A DNA stretch of 64,000 bases, from positions 1,240,001 through 1,304,000 of the forward strand of contig NC_064656.1 of NCBI RefSeq assembly GCF_001723175.1, given 5' to 3'. Positions 34,901 to 45,337 of this stretch are shown here, piece after piece. The notes under the pieces were generated by a model, which was not told the DNA's origin, did not search any database, and saw only the letters and a list, made by a program, of their open reading frames with translations. This DNA is from Penicillium oxalicum. Taxonomy: Eukaryota; Ascomycota; Eurotiomycetes; Eurotiales; Aspergillaceae. The position numbers and the translations under genes were made by a program. Numbering within the stretch: position 1 is the stretch's first letter; each line of letters starts with the position of its first letter.

Positions 34901-37090
34901 ATCTCAAGGTTCTGAAAATGGACCACTTCCCTAGATGTGCATAGAATCGCAGACTGGACTGGCCAGCAGTATGGTGTCGCTACAAAGTCCATCTAGAATT
35001 CAGACTGGCAAACTTAACTCCCCTACAACCTGACCCCGCGAGGGGTTGGGTAATGCGCACGGAGACATGCTTTCTCCCTGATCATTCACTGGTGCTGGTC
35101 TTTGCCAGGCCTGCAGATCGCTCACCAGGCACCATCCGATCGCTCCAGGTACACCAATGGCCTTGCGGAGAGGGGCGTTCCCCCTCTCGCCAAAGGCGGA
35201 GACCCTCCGAGCTTGGTCTTTTCCACCTTCCAAATCATTTTGGGATCTGTAAAGTTGACTACCACTCGGCGTCTAGGTTGTCTGCCCGACATTCTTCAGA
35301 GGCCGACTGAGAGTGACTCTCTATGTGGCCACAGCGCAGGGGTTAACATTTCCAGACTGCCAGAGCAATCAGAGGGGGAGAGGGGAATCGACTTTCGTGG
35401 AGTCGGGATGGCGCTAGTGTCCATCCGAGCCAGACTATTGGGACGCTAATCGGGATTGATCTGGGTTCCTTGGGAGTGATTGGCGACAGGCAAGAGGAAA
35501 TAGCAACATGATTCATGACCGCCGAGTATTCAAGTTCCTCGTCGGGGATTCGGGCTTCGTCTCATGGGGGATGATCTCTGGAGACACGAAGAAGACCGAC
35601 GAGAGAAGGACCAGGGCTGGTTCGTCAGTGCTCCGTCGACGATCAGGGCGGGCCTCTGAGTCGAGAAATGGAAAGCTTTCGTAAAGGAAATGGCGACCTG
35701 GTGCGGTGCCCGGTCGGGGCTGGTCTTGAAGGGCGGTGATCACACAGATGGACATAAGACCCATGATGGAGTTGTTGCTCAATATTCAAAGGCCATGATC
35801 GCTCGGAGAATGACTCCCAAACAAGACACTTGCCAACGGTCTTGAGTCAAAATATCAGGTGACTTTCTTAAATCGAGAGGTTCACCCTGTGAGGCGCCGA
35901 CAGATTGACATCACCCGGCGGGCCGTCTATCATCCGTGCCGAAGATGCTGTGGTGCCTGAGGTTTTGTTCCCCCTTTCTACCTGGACTCCCAAACAACTG
36001 CAGTTCCGTCAAAAGTTCCCGTGTTACGAAAGCCACACTCCGCTCTCCCCCTGGATGCTGATGCTTGTACTATCCATTCACTGGATTTAGATCCCCTCAT
36101 TTCGCTCGAACGTAAGAAGCATATTCATGTGAATGTTTAATCTCGACTTATTCTCATTGACAGAGAATTAGCTGTTTTTTGCGAGTGAACCCTTACTGTC
36201 GTTGAGATCCTGACAGCCGCTAAGCCACTCGGCCACGCCGTGGCTGGTGCACTGGTGGACATATCTTACTTGATGTGGTTAGTGGACAATCACGGGTTCG
36301 TCTCCAGCCGCCCAGTCACGATGAATTATCCTTCAACGCTTACGCACTTAATGCAGCTTGGTATACCTGAAATTGTACGAAGCGACAGGAGTGTGTTGCT
36401 CAAGTTGTTCAATTGCAGATAAAATCAGTACTTCACCCAGTCATAACCCATGGACGTGCAGATTCAAGTCTTAACATGAACAATAGCGATCTGCGTCATG
36501 CTCTTGGTCCCGCTCCTGTAAAACTTTAACGCTCGACTTCGACTCTTAGCCTCTCAGTCTTAGGCCTAAACTTGGAGTTCTCTTCGAAGGTTTTACCCTG
36601 TGGCTCAAGCTGGTGCGTCTGTGGCTCACCCGATGATAGACTTTAACCAGACGGATTCTCGTTCCCCTGCTCAGATCCACACTTGCCCGTCAAACCCCCC
36701 TCCATCCTCGATGGAGCCCGCCCTTGATCATACAGATGGGGGATTTGAATTAGGAAACAATAATTACACACCGACCTTCATCGACCACCCCTTCTCGGTC
36801 GGGCCGACTATTCATCTCAATGGCCTCCCTAGATCTCCAGTATAAGGTCTGCATGGCGGCTGCCCCCTCTTGTCCTGCTCCTTCGTTTTGTCGAGATAAA
36901 TTCCATGCATATCTTCTCATCACAGCAGCGAATACTTCCCGCCGAGCTCACTTGTCTCACTTGTGCCGACTGGGACCTATTCTTGATCCTGCAAAGGAAG
37001 GAAAAATCATAGACTCAAGACTCACATAGTTCGTGGGCCTTCTACTTTGATCTGTCCCTGCTTTGTTTCTTATCGGTGACGGTTCCGACC
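31963..37090. other. Five-kilobase region without recognisable genes
   Basis: The part next to 31962 is the promoter and probably a long leader of the small gene. From about 32700 to 37090 no open frame shows conserved protein features; short frames up to about 115 codons occur on both strands. C/T-rich stretches between 36500 and 37080 may be promoter or 5' leader of the gene starting at 37091. A tRNA-like fragment at about 36180-36245 is listed separately. Undetected non-coding transcripts are possible. Confidence 0.4.
36180..36245 (-). other. tRNA-Ser/Leu-like 5' fragment
   Basis: On the minus strand GGCGTGGCCGAGTGGCTTAG looks like the start and D-arm (A-box) of a type II tRNA such as tRNA-Ser or tRNA-Leu. 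The following CTGTC...GACAG could form an anticodon stem, but the loop is about 11 nt, lacks the usual pyrimidine-U, and no convincing T-arm or matching acceptor strand follows. Most likely a decayed tRNA or a SINE-like head. Confidence 0.3.
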
Positions 37091-38137
37091 ATGTCACTAA
37101 GTATGCAGGACGCCACTGGAAGAGACTCCTGGGCAAACACTACACCTCATATGAACCTTCACGATCCTCGCTCATACGAGCAGCTCGATCCCCCCTCGGA
37201 AAGTAAGTTTCACTTGGTTGTTTCTGTTTTTCCCCCATTTCTCCTATTATTTTCTTTTTTTTTTGGTGCACGTTTTTCTTTCGGTCCTGACACGAGATGC
37301 TTCTGGTGCTCTGTCCGCTTGAATCCGCCTATATGGTCCCAACTGCGGCTGGGACGTTTTTTCCCCCCTCTACATGCGCATTTATTATCTTAATCTTGCT
37401 CATGTGCTTGATCCCACATTATCGCTGTTGTTTTCCACTTCCGAGCGACATACTCCATCGTGATGGACTCTAAGATCTTGATTTATTCAGGCTGCTTCTT
37501 TCCCGGTGCTGAGCGCCCATCCGAGAAGCATGAGCCCAATGCCGACCTTCACAATCCTGACATGATCGGCATTGAACCAAATTTAATTCCAACCACAAGT
37601 TCCGACAATCTGGACCCCAATCATCTCGACACCACCGGGTGGTATTCGCATTACAATCACTGTGTGCAGTATTTTGTCGACACGAGTCAGCACACACCTA
37701 CCGTGCAGGCCATTGCCAGTTTTGTCAACATTCGTCTTCCTTGTCAGCGACCCGAAGCTCGCTCTCAGGATTCACAATCGTCCCCTCCGGCAGGCCAGCA
37801 GCCATCCAGCACCCAGATCTCATTACGACCCTATGTTCGCCGACTGATCGCAACCGCCCAAGACACTCCACTCATCATGGGCGCTTTCTTCGGGCCAGAC
37901 TGGCCCGCTGGTGTGGGCGTGATTCACAAACAAGAGCGTCTAAACTATCTTTTCACAGCAAAGAGCTGTGGCTGGGCACAGACTAAGGTGGCCTATGATA
38001 TACTCCCTGAGGAGCAGACGCCTTTTCTTCGACCATTACGGGATCCGGATGAGGAGGAACTTCGGGCAGCTGAGGCCCGGTGGAGCGAGTGGCTGGCGAT
38101 GGAGGATTGGATGGTCGGTGCGCGAAGTCCATGGTGA
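37091..38137 (+). CDS. Conserved fungal protein of unknown function, 252 residues
   Basis: Exons 37091-37202 and 37491-38137 with a 288-bp intron (GTAAGT...TTTATTCAG), phase 1 on both sides. The N-terminal half is polar and probably disordered. The C-terminal 100 residues are compact: [43 protein letters not shown], a Trp-rich [22 protein letters not shown] segment, and [18 protein letters not shown] at the end. I recall this C-terminal pattern in a filamentous-fungus family sometimes labelled 'ilp, apoptosis inhibitor' in automatic annotation, a name with little support. No catalytic motif, signal peptide or membrane segment. An in-frame GTG upstream at 37076 is not needed as start. Confidence 0.72.
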
Positions 38138-40260
38138 GACTTTGCGTTGTGTTTTTCCCCCCTTTTGAAACAGACTTCCCTCTGCCTTGGTCCTTAATTG
38201 TGATGTTGAAGAGACTGCAGCTCTTTGGGCAGGATTGTTCGCGTGGCTAGGATCAAGGATTCGGGATCAGGCTGGAATGGGACTGCGAATTCGCTGGGCG
38301 AAGAGAGATTTACCCCAATGACCCTGGAAGTCTAGTTGCGTAGCTTCCGGCGTTGGTGATGAGACATGATATTTTACATTTACTGCCGGTTCTCTCGATT
38401 ATTAGTTTCGTTGTTTTTGCCTCGTTAAAAGTCTCCCTATTTCTGCTAGGTAGCTAAAGCAGCTGACCAAGTGACTGCAATTGAATTGGCTGCATACTTT
38501 TATATTCTTCAATGCTCTCACCAAAACGCTCCCGAATCGACAAGGTTCCACATACCTATCTGTAACGGCCCAGGGGACAAAAGCAGAATTTCAAACTGGC
38601 CAGCTAATTCATAGATTTGTGAATCGGGACCCCTACATAGGTCATACTAGCTTGACATTTTTCCCTAAGTAAACCCCGATCAATCATCGATCGCTGGTCT
38701 CCTGATGTGTTTTTCTACACTCTCCTAGGCCATGGGACTGAGGCTTCGTCGTTCTTTCAATTTCGTCTCGATGGAATCGGAGATCGAGGACAACTTTCCT
38801 GAAGAGGTAAAGATCAGTAGCTCTACATCCATCTCCCTTGCCGAGTGAAGGGAGCTCGTTTGAAAGGTTGCCTGAGGTCACCCACGCAATCCAGGAGATC
38901 TCAGTGGTGACTGGGCTCGGGACTTGTCAAAATCAATAGTCGCGCACCGCCACAGGCACAGACCAACCGTGACAAATACCCTGAAGGGGAATAGCGTTGC
39001 CAGAGAGAATCACAAGGGTGACCCTTTTTTGAAATCCATGCCGGCGGTTAAAAGAGTCTTCAATACTGGGATGGCATGTCAATCCACACCTGTTCCGCCT
39101 GGAGCTGGGTATCTTTGCTTACTTTTGTTCTGGTTTTTTTCTTACTTTTTTTTTATTTATATATATATTTTTTTCACTTTGTGTTTTCCCACGGATCGAG
39201 GATCAATCTAGGCAAGCTAATTATCACACTGACATTGTGGGTTCGGCGTGCTCATGATGGGATCTCACAACATTAGTGCGCAACAGGCTAGTGTTGAATG
39301 TGAGGATGGTTCCCATTAGCATCACCTTCCTAGACGGGGCACAGTATACGTAGGCGATGGGTTAAAACTCCGCCCCCCCCCCCCCCCCCCCCCCCCTTTT
39401 GCATGATGCTCAGAGTAGATTTTGATCTCATAATCGAGATTTTCGGCATAACAGTTTCCTCGTAGAGATCTATCACTTGAATCCTAAAGCAGTCCCATGA
39501 TCTGCATGAGTCGGCAATCAGTCGTGCTAGATGGTGTAAGGTATGTCTCTCCGTCCTACCATCACGTCTCCCGTCGAGGCGACAAAAACGGAAGTTTATT
39601 TACTCCTGTCTCTATGATTGCATTTTGGCCCCCGTCGGATAACAATAAAGTGCACTGCCCAACTCCACTAGATGTCCGTTCCTGGATTTTGACTCATAGG
39701 GGTCGAATCGTGCGGACAACAATGTGTCATCAGCTCACAGGTGCTAGCCTTCCAGGAACCCTTCGAAACGATTCGTGCGGGGCTCCACTCTGTGATCCTT
39801 CTTAAATGCTCATTCTCACCATCCACACATCGACGATCACCACTTGCTTTCCATCCGTCACCTCCGTGCGATCCTGTGTCTGCGCCCCATCCTTGCCGCT
39901 TCGATCACCTGGTCGACTCCCCGAGACCCGCATTCCTTCCAATAGTCTCAATTCCCCATTCGGGGAGATCGAGTCACCCTGATTGCTGGGTTCCCATGCG
40001 GTTCTGACACGTCCCAGATCCAAGGTCCTGGGTGTTCTCCCCGCATCTTGAAGACATAAGCTTGATTTGAGGGGTGAGGAGCCAGCTTAGCCTGTTTGGC
40101 AGAAAGACGACATAGCCTCGTTGCAGCATCGGGATTTGAACGTGATACTGCATCCTACGGTGACGATCTAGAACACCAACCCCCCCTCAAAAAAAAAGAA
40201 AAGGAAAAAGAACAAGCAACCCAAAAGGTTCACACTCTGAAAGAGGGTCTCATCATCGTC
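38138..40260. other. Intergenic region with C25 homopolymer
   Basis: 2.1 kb with no gene I can support. It contains an AT-rich stretch near 39145-39175, a pure C run at 39373-39397 and the leader of the GNAT-like gene, where the frame stays open upstream (to 40096) but has a Lys-rich, non-conserved character. Confidence 0.4.
39373..39397 (+). repeat. Poly-C tract of 25 bases
   Basis: A mononucleotide run of 25 C residues, interrupted from the sequence before it only by one G. Such a run is rare in fungal DNA and its true length is likely uncertain. Confidence 0.9.
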
Positions 40261-41835
40261 ATGGCGCCTGCTCCAACTCTACCCGAAACGGAGCTCTGTA
40301 CTTTCTATGAGCATCCGGCTGAGTCCATCATTCCCCATTTGGTCCGACAGATGCCATACGCAAGTCCCGTGCTTCGACGGATTCAACACTCACTTGCATA
40401 TCCCTCCGCCACGGCCAGAATCCTGGCGACTTTCCCGCCAGGTGCCACCCCTGGATGCCCATCCCCATTGTCGGCCGCACCATCTTCATCCTGGCCGTCG
40501 TCCACGACGGAACCAACCCCTGCATCCCCTGCGCCCGACGCTCATCTCAGTTCTGCATCGGGTTCTGCAATTGCCCCGTCCACTACCACAACCCCGTGGC
40601 TGGTTGCACATGTGGATCTCTTCCGTGGCCGTGAGACTCAGATCATCCTTTACTCCAGCCTGGAGGCAGAATGTACTTTTCTTCCGCAGATCGATCCTGT
40701 TTCCAATGTCTTATCCAGAGACTCGGGTCCGGGCGAATCTGCAAAGCCCGCTGAAGCCGATCGGGATGGCAACGGCGCTCCGACGCATTCTCCCCACACG
40801 AGCGAGAACCACACGGATAGTGACGCTCAGTCGGGAAATGCTCAGCGGATTCCAAAATACGCTGTGGCTTCCCTCTCCGCAGACCCGGAAAGGCTAAAGG
40901 CCGTTCAGAATCAACTATTGGTCTTTCTCTCGTATCTGAAGACCCATTTACTCCCAGAGTATCTGGCCTCCATTTCATATGATCATGCGAGCTCGGTATC
41001 ATCCGCCTCGGAGCCGATGATAGCGACCACCACGAAGACGACGCCTTCATCGTCTCCTTCAGCTGGCGCCTCTCTCATTCCACCGCCGGATCCGCGCGCC
41101 TTTCTCATCGGAACGTTTCATACAGGTCTGTTTGAGCTGTTGCTCCAGTCTGGAACTTTTCCACGCGTGAGCCTCGACGGGAAATCCATTCACGGGGCTG
41201 ATCCCGATCCTATTCCCGGTCTGCGGATCCTCCGTTATGATAATCCACCTTACTACAAATATTACTTCCCCAGAGCCAAGTTCAGCTCTGACCGCGAGGT
41301 GGAGTTCGAAACTCCCTTGCCCCAGGGGTACAGGTACCACGATCGCCAGGGCCGCATTGGCGTTCTTCCGTTCCAGCTGAATCTGGTGCAGAGCCGGACC
41401 ATCATTCCCCGGCCCCGACACCAATTGTTGACGCTGCCGAGCGTTGCTATCTACCACGATGACGGGAATGCGTCCGCGGCGCAGACTGCGAGTGAACACG
41501 CTTCGGCCGAAGAGGAGAGGGAGGAGATGCCCATTGCCTGGGCATTTTTGGGCGTCGATGGCGCCGTTGTGACTCTCTTTGTTGAGCCTGAGCATCGAGG
41601 CCGAGGTCTGGCCTTGGCGTTGTCCAAGGAGGTCATGCGGAAGGGCATGTCGCCAGATGGGGTCTTTGGAGCGAAGAATGCCGGTGTAGAGGATGAAGCA
41701 ATGGTGCAGGCCCTGGAGGGCTGGGTTCATGCCGAAGTTGCGGGCTTTAATTGGGCCAGTCGAAGGGTGATGGAGAAGGTTGGAGGTGAAGTTCTGACGA
41801 CTGCTGTTTGGGCGATTATTGAAGTTGTTGATTGA
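40261..41835 (+). CDS. GNAT-like acyltransferase domain protein
   Basis: Single exon; with ATG at 40261 the product has 524 residues. The family-like start is MAPAPTLPETELCTFYEHPAES...LVRQMPYASPVLRRI. A Ser/Pro/Thr-rich insertion lies at about residues 65-100 and another at 150-200. The C-terminal part (about residues 410-520) is GNAT-like: WAFLGVDGAVVTLFVEPEHRGRGLALALSKEVM contains the R/Q-x-x-G-x-G/A acetyl-CoA pyrophosphate loop (HRGRGLA), followed by NWASRRVMEKVGGEV, the usual last helix and strand. This resembles the FR47/glycine-acyltransferase branch. Substrate unknown. The upstream in-frame codons from 40096 are not included because the sequence is Lys-rich and lacks an obvious signal. 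Confidence 0.7.
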   Translation: MAPAPTLPETELCTFYEHPAESIIPHLVRQMPYASPVLRRIQHSLAYPSATARILATFPPGATPGCPSPLSAAPSSSWPSSTTEPTPASPAPDAHLSSASGSAIAPSTTTTPWLVAHVDLFRGRETQIILYSSLEAECTFLPQIDPVSNVLSRDSGPGESAKPAEADRDGNGAPTHSPHTSENHTDSDAQSGNAQRIPKYAVASLSADPERLKAVQNQLLVFLSYLKTHLLPEYLASISYDHASSVSSASEPMIATTTKTTPSSSPSAGASLIPPPDPRAFLIGTFHTGLFELLLQSGTFPRVSLDGKSIHGADPDPIPGLRILRYDNPPYYKYYFPRAKFSSDREVEFETPLPQGYRYHDRQGRIGVLPFQLNLVQSRTIIPRPRHQLLTLPSVAIYHDDGNASAAQTASEHASAEEEREEMPIAWAFLGVDGAVVTLFVEPEHRGRGLALALSKEVMRKGMSPDGVFGAKNAGVEDEAMVQALEGWVHAEVAGFNWASRRVMEKVGGEVLTTAVWAIIEVVD

Positions 41836-43496
41836 TTCATCGATTGATTGATCACTTTTATTTTTTGCTGTACTGGACTTTGGCGCAGCATGGGAGTATA
41901 TACTCAACGCACAAGATGACGGAGATGATGATTATGAGGAAGGGGCATCCCACGGATGCCTTGTACTGTATATAGCTAAAGATCGATTCAACACCGCAGC
42001 TAGACTAGAACATCGCTTGATTTTGCGATCTTGTTTCACAGATCGAAGATATTACCCCAGTCTTTTCCATGGCCCCACCTGTTAATAAAATACCCATAGG
42101 GAATTCCCCCTCGGAGTTTGAAACTCCAGGCTATATTTTTGTTCTACCTACTAGGTATGTGGTCCACTTCTGGGGTACATCTAGTGCTGTCTATTTGCAG
42201 GAGGCGGCTATAAGCGTCCACTGTCACCAGCCCTACATGGGAGGCCCTGTATGTAGATAGTTATCCCTCAGGTTTACCTCTTGGTTGATCCCAGTCAAAG
42301 GAAGAGAGCCGCTACATGTATCTTGTGCCCACCTACTGTCCGGAGCCTCTGATAAGTTTTCATCGGCCGCTCATCCAGCTTCGCCGACCTTTAAATTATC
42401 ATCTCAGCTAATGTTCACAAAACGATCGTCCAATCAAAATTTTTTTTTTCTTTTTAGAGCTGCCAAGCATGACATTGAGAGCAGATTGGTGCTTTAGTTG
42501 GGACGAGACGCCGGGCGGGCGGGAGACAACCACCTGAAGTCCACTGCATCGTCTCTATCGTGCTCTGCTTCCGTGATATAGAACTACCGGAGACCCAGGC
42601 TCCACTTTCAACGTCTGTGTTTCTCAGATTAAGAGGTAGTCAACTTCCTAAGTCTGATCCATCATCCCGAGATTGAATCATTGAGAAACTCCAATTTCAA
42701 AGCATAAACCATCCGGCTAGTTCAACTTGATTGTTGAGCCTTGCAGAGTTGGCTTCGATAGAAATGTATTGCTTCAATCTGGTCCGATCTCGGTCCCGTC
42801 AGCTTCCTTCAGCGGGCGATCAATGATAGGTAAGCTCGCAGCTCTGGCTTCCTAAACGCAGAGATGCATCAATTATGCCTATATAGGGAGTCATGTACCT
42901 AATGGCCGAAACGCTTCCTGGGTGTTTACTCCATCAGGTTCAGCCTGAAAAGTACTACACACCCACAGAATTGTCCATCTATAAGTTCTCTAGGAGGCAA
43001 GAGAGGTAATTGTTAGTGTTTCAACCTCCTCACGCAGCCGGCGTGGTCAAGTATGTGTACAGTTTGTAGACCACATTCTCAGGAATTACCTACAGAATAG
43101 GTGGCAGCAGACCAGTCCCGCACACAAACATTTGGTCATTTTCTCGCACCCTGATGCGTCATGATTGATGACTCACGCCCATCAATTCTCACATCTCCAC
43201 TTCGTTGAGTCTTCGTGGACTCCAGAGGTCCAAATGGTCTGTTTATCAGTCGAAAAGCTCGACGATTGTTTGCTGGGGGACTTCTCCACTGTGGGTTGAT
43301 CTTTCCCAAATAGGACTAGCGCACCGATAATCGGGCCAGCCAACAGAAGCAAACGACTCGTTTCGAGTCATCGTCGACTGCATCTCCCTATTTATTATCG
43401 CGTGTCCCTCCCATCGTGGTCATCTCTTCACACTGCTTTTTCCCATTCTGCCCAATTGATCTTTTCTTTTTGCTGAACGCGAAATCACAAATCACA
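41836..43496. promoter_or_regulatory. Intergenic region with Gcn4/CpcA-type sites before argininosuccinate lyase
   Basis: No gene recognised. Upstream of the lyase there is a perfect TGACTCA at 43169-43175 and two near matches, TGAGTCT (43206-43212) and CGAGTCA (43364-43370). TGACTCA is the binding site of Gcn4/CpcA, the general amino-acid control activator, so regulation of an arginine-pathway gene from here is plausible. Confidence 0.5.
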
Positions 43497-45018
43497 ATGA
43501 GCAATTCCAAGGGAGTCGCCGAGAACATGCTCTGGGGAGGCCGGTTCACCCGTAAGTACTGAATACTCAGCATCCTTCTCTACCTTCTGTGCCTTGCTAT
43601 CCTCCTGGGGCGCCAATTTTTGTAATCTCATGGCAGAATGACTGACGTTGAGCCCAATTGGGTGGTTCTTCTCAATAGAGGGTCTTGATCCCCTGATGGT
43701 GCAATACAACCAATCCCTACCCTACGATCGCATCATGTGGAAGCAAGACATCGCCGGCTCGATCGCCTTTGCCCGTGCCAACATGAAGACCGGTATTCTG
43801 ACCCAACAAGAATTCGCCGCCATCGAGCGTGGCTTCCAGCAGATTGCGGAAGAGTGGCGCACCAACACTTTCGAAGCCAAGGAGAACGACGAAGACATCC
43901 ACACCGCCAACGAGCGCCGACTCAGCGAGATCATCGGCAAGGAGATTGGCGGAAAGCTCCACACTGGCCGCTCGCGAAACGAGCAAGTCGCAACCGACAT
44001 GCGACTTTGGCTCCGTGACGAGCTGCGAAAGCTGGACGCGCAGCTCTCCGATCTGATCAAGGTCTCCATCGCGCGGGCCGAGAAGGAGATTGATATCATC
44101 ATGCCCGGCTATACCCACTTGCAGAAGGCTCAGCCCGTCCGTTGGTCCCACTGGATGTTGTCGCACGCGACTGCCTTTGCCAGTGAGTTGCAGCGCCTGC
44201 GCGAGGTGATCCGCCGTGTCAATCGCAGCCCGCTCGGGTGTGGCGCGTTAGCCGGGAATCCCTTCCAGATTGACCGCGAGGCCATGGCCAAGGAGCTTGG
44301 CTTCGACGACTTGTTGTACAACTCCATGAACTCCGTCGGTGATCGTGACTTCGCCATGGAGACGATGCAGTGGGGTAGCTCGTTTATGCTCAAGATCTCT
44401 CGCTGGGCCGAGGACTTGATCATCTACAGCAGTCTCGAGTTTGGGTTTGTCCGTCTCTCCGACGCCTACTCCACCGGCTCGTCATTGATGCCGCAGAAGA
44501 AGAACGCGGACAGCCTGGAGCTGCTCCGAGGAAAGTCGGGTCGGGCCTTCGGTCAAATGGCCGGTCTGATGATGACCATCAAGGGCTTGCCCACCACCTA
44601 CAACAAGGACTTGCAGGAGAGTATTGAGCCTCTGCTCGACCACATCAAGACCGTCAGCGACAGCATTCTGATCGCCACCGGTGTTCTTTCCACCTTGACG
44701 GCCATCCCGGAGAAGATGACCGCCGCTCTGGCTCCCGAGATGCTGGCCACCGAAATTGCGGATTACTTGGTCCGCAAGGGTGTGCCTTTCCGCGAGGGCC
44801 ACCACATCTCCGGCCGCGTCGTGCAGCTGGCAGAGCAACACGGCGTCCCCATGGACACGTTATCGCTCGAGCAGTTGAAGACGGTGGATGCTCGCTTCGA
44901 CGAGGACGTTCAAGCCTGCCTCGACTATGAGCGAGCAGTTGAGCTGAAGGACGCCATCGGTGGTACCAGCAAACGTGCCGTTTTGGAGCAAACGGCCGTG
45001 TTGAAGAAACTCTTGTAA
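43497..45018 (+). CDS. Argininosuccinate lyase
   Basis: Exon 1 43497-43551 (MSNSKGVAENMLWGGRFT), intron 43552-43678 (GTAAGT...CAATAG), exon 2 43679-45018; about 464 residues. The fumarase/aspartase-superfamily signature GSSLMPQKKNADSLEL is intact with its catalytic Ser loop, as are the GRSRNEQVATDMRLW and PGYTHLQKAQPVRWSHW segments with the catalytic His. It splits argininosuccinate into arginine and fumarate, the last step of arginine synthesis. Yeast ARG4 is cytosolic, and the short N-terminus here shows no presequence. Length matches the family and there is no defect. CpcA-type sites upstream fit amino-acid starvation control. Confidence 0.97.
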
Positions 45019-45337
45019 TTTCATCCAAAATATCCGGTGTACTATTAGGCTTGGGGTTTTTTGCTTTTATTTTTTCTGTCTGAGGGAACATTCTTGAGCA
45101 AGGTTTTGTGTTTCAAGCATTTCGGGTGTATTGCTCTTTTTGTTTTTGAGGGGGAAAGACAAAAATTTTATATTCCTTATTTCTTCAACGTGCCTGCATC
45201 GAATTCAATTTAGACTGCTTGTTAACCTAAAAGAAAGAGACAGAACAGAAAAAGTAGTCACGCGGAAAAAGCCAGTATACAAAAGTGGAGCGCACGAGAG
45301 AAATTCATCATACAAGTGCTAATAGTTCCACACCCTT
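45019..45337. other. Convergent 3' intergenic region
   Basis: 3' sequence between argininosuccinate lyase (+) and the mucin-like membrane protein (-). T-rich after the lyase stop; no gene seen. Confidence 0.4.
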
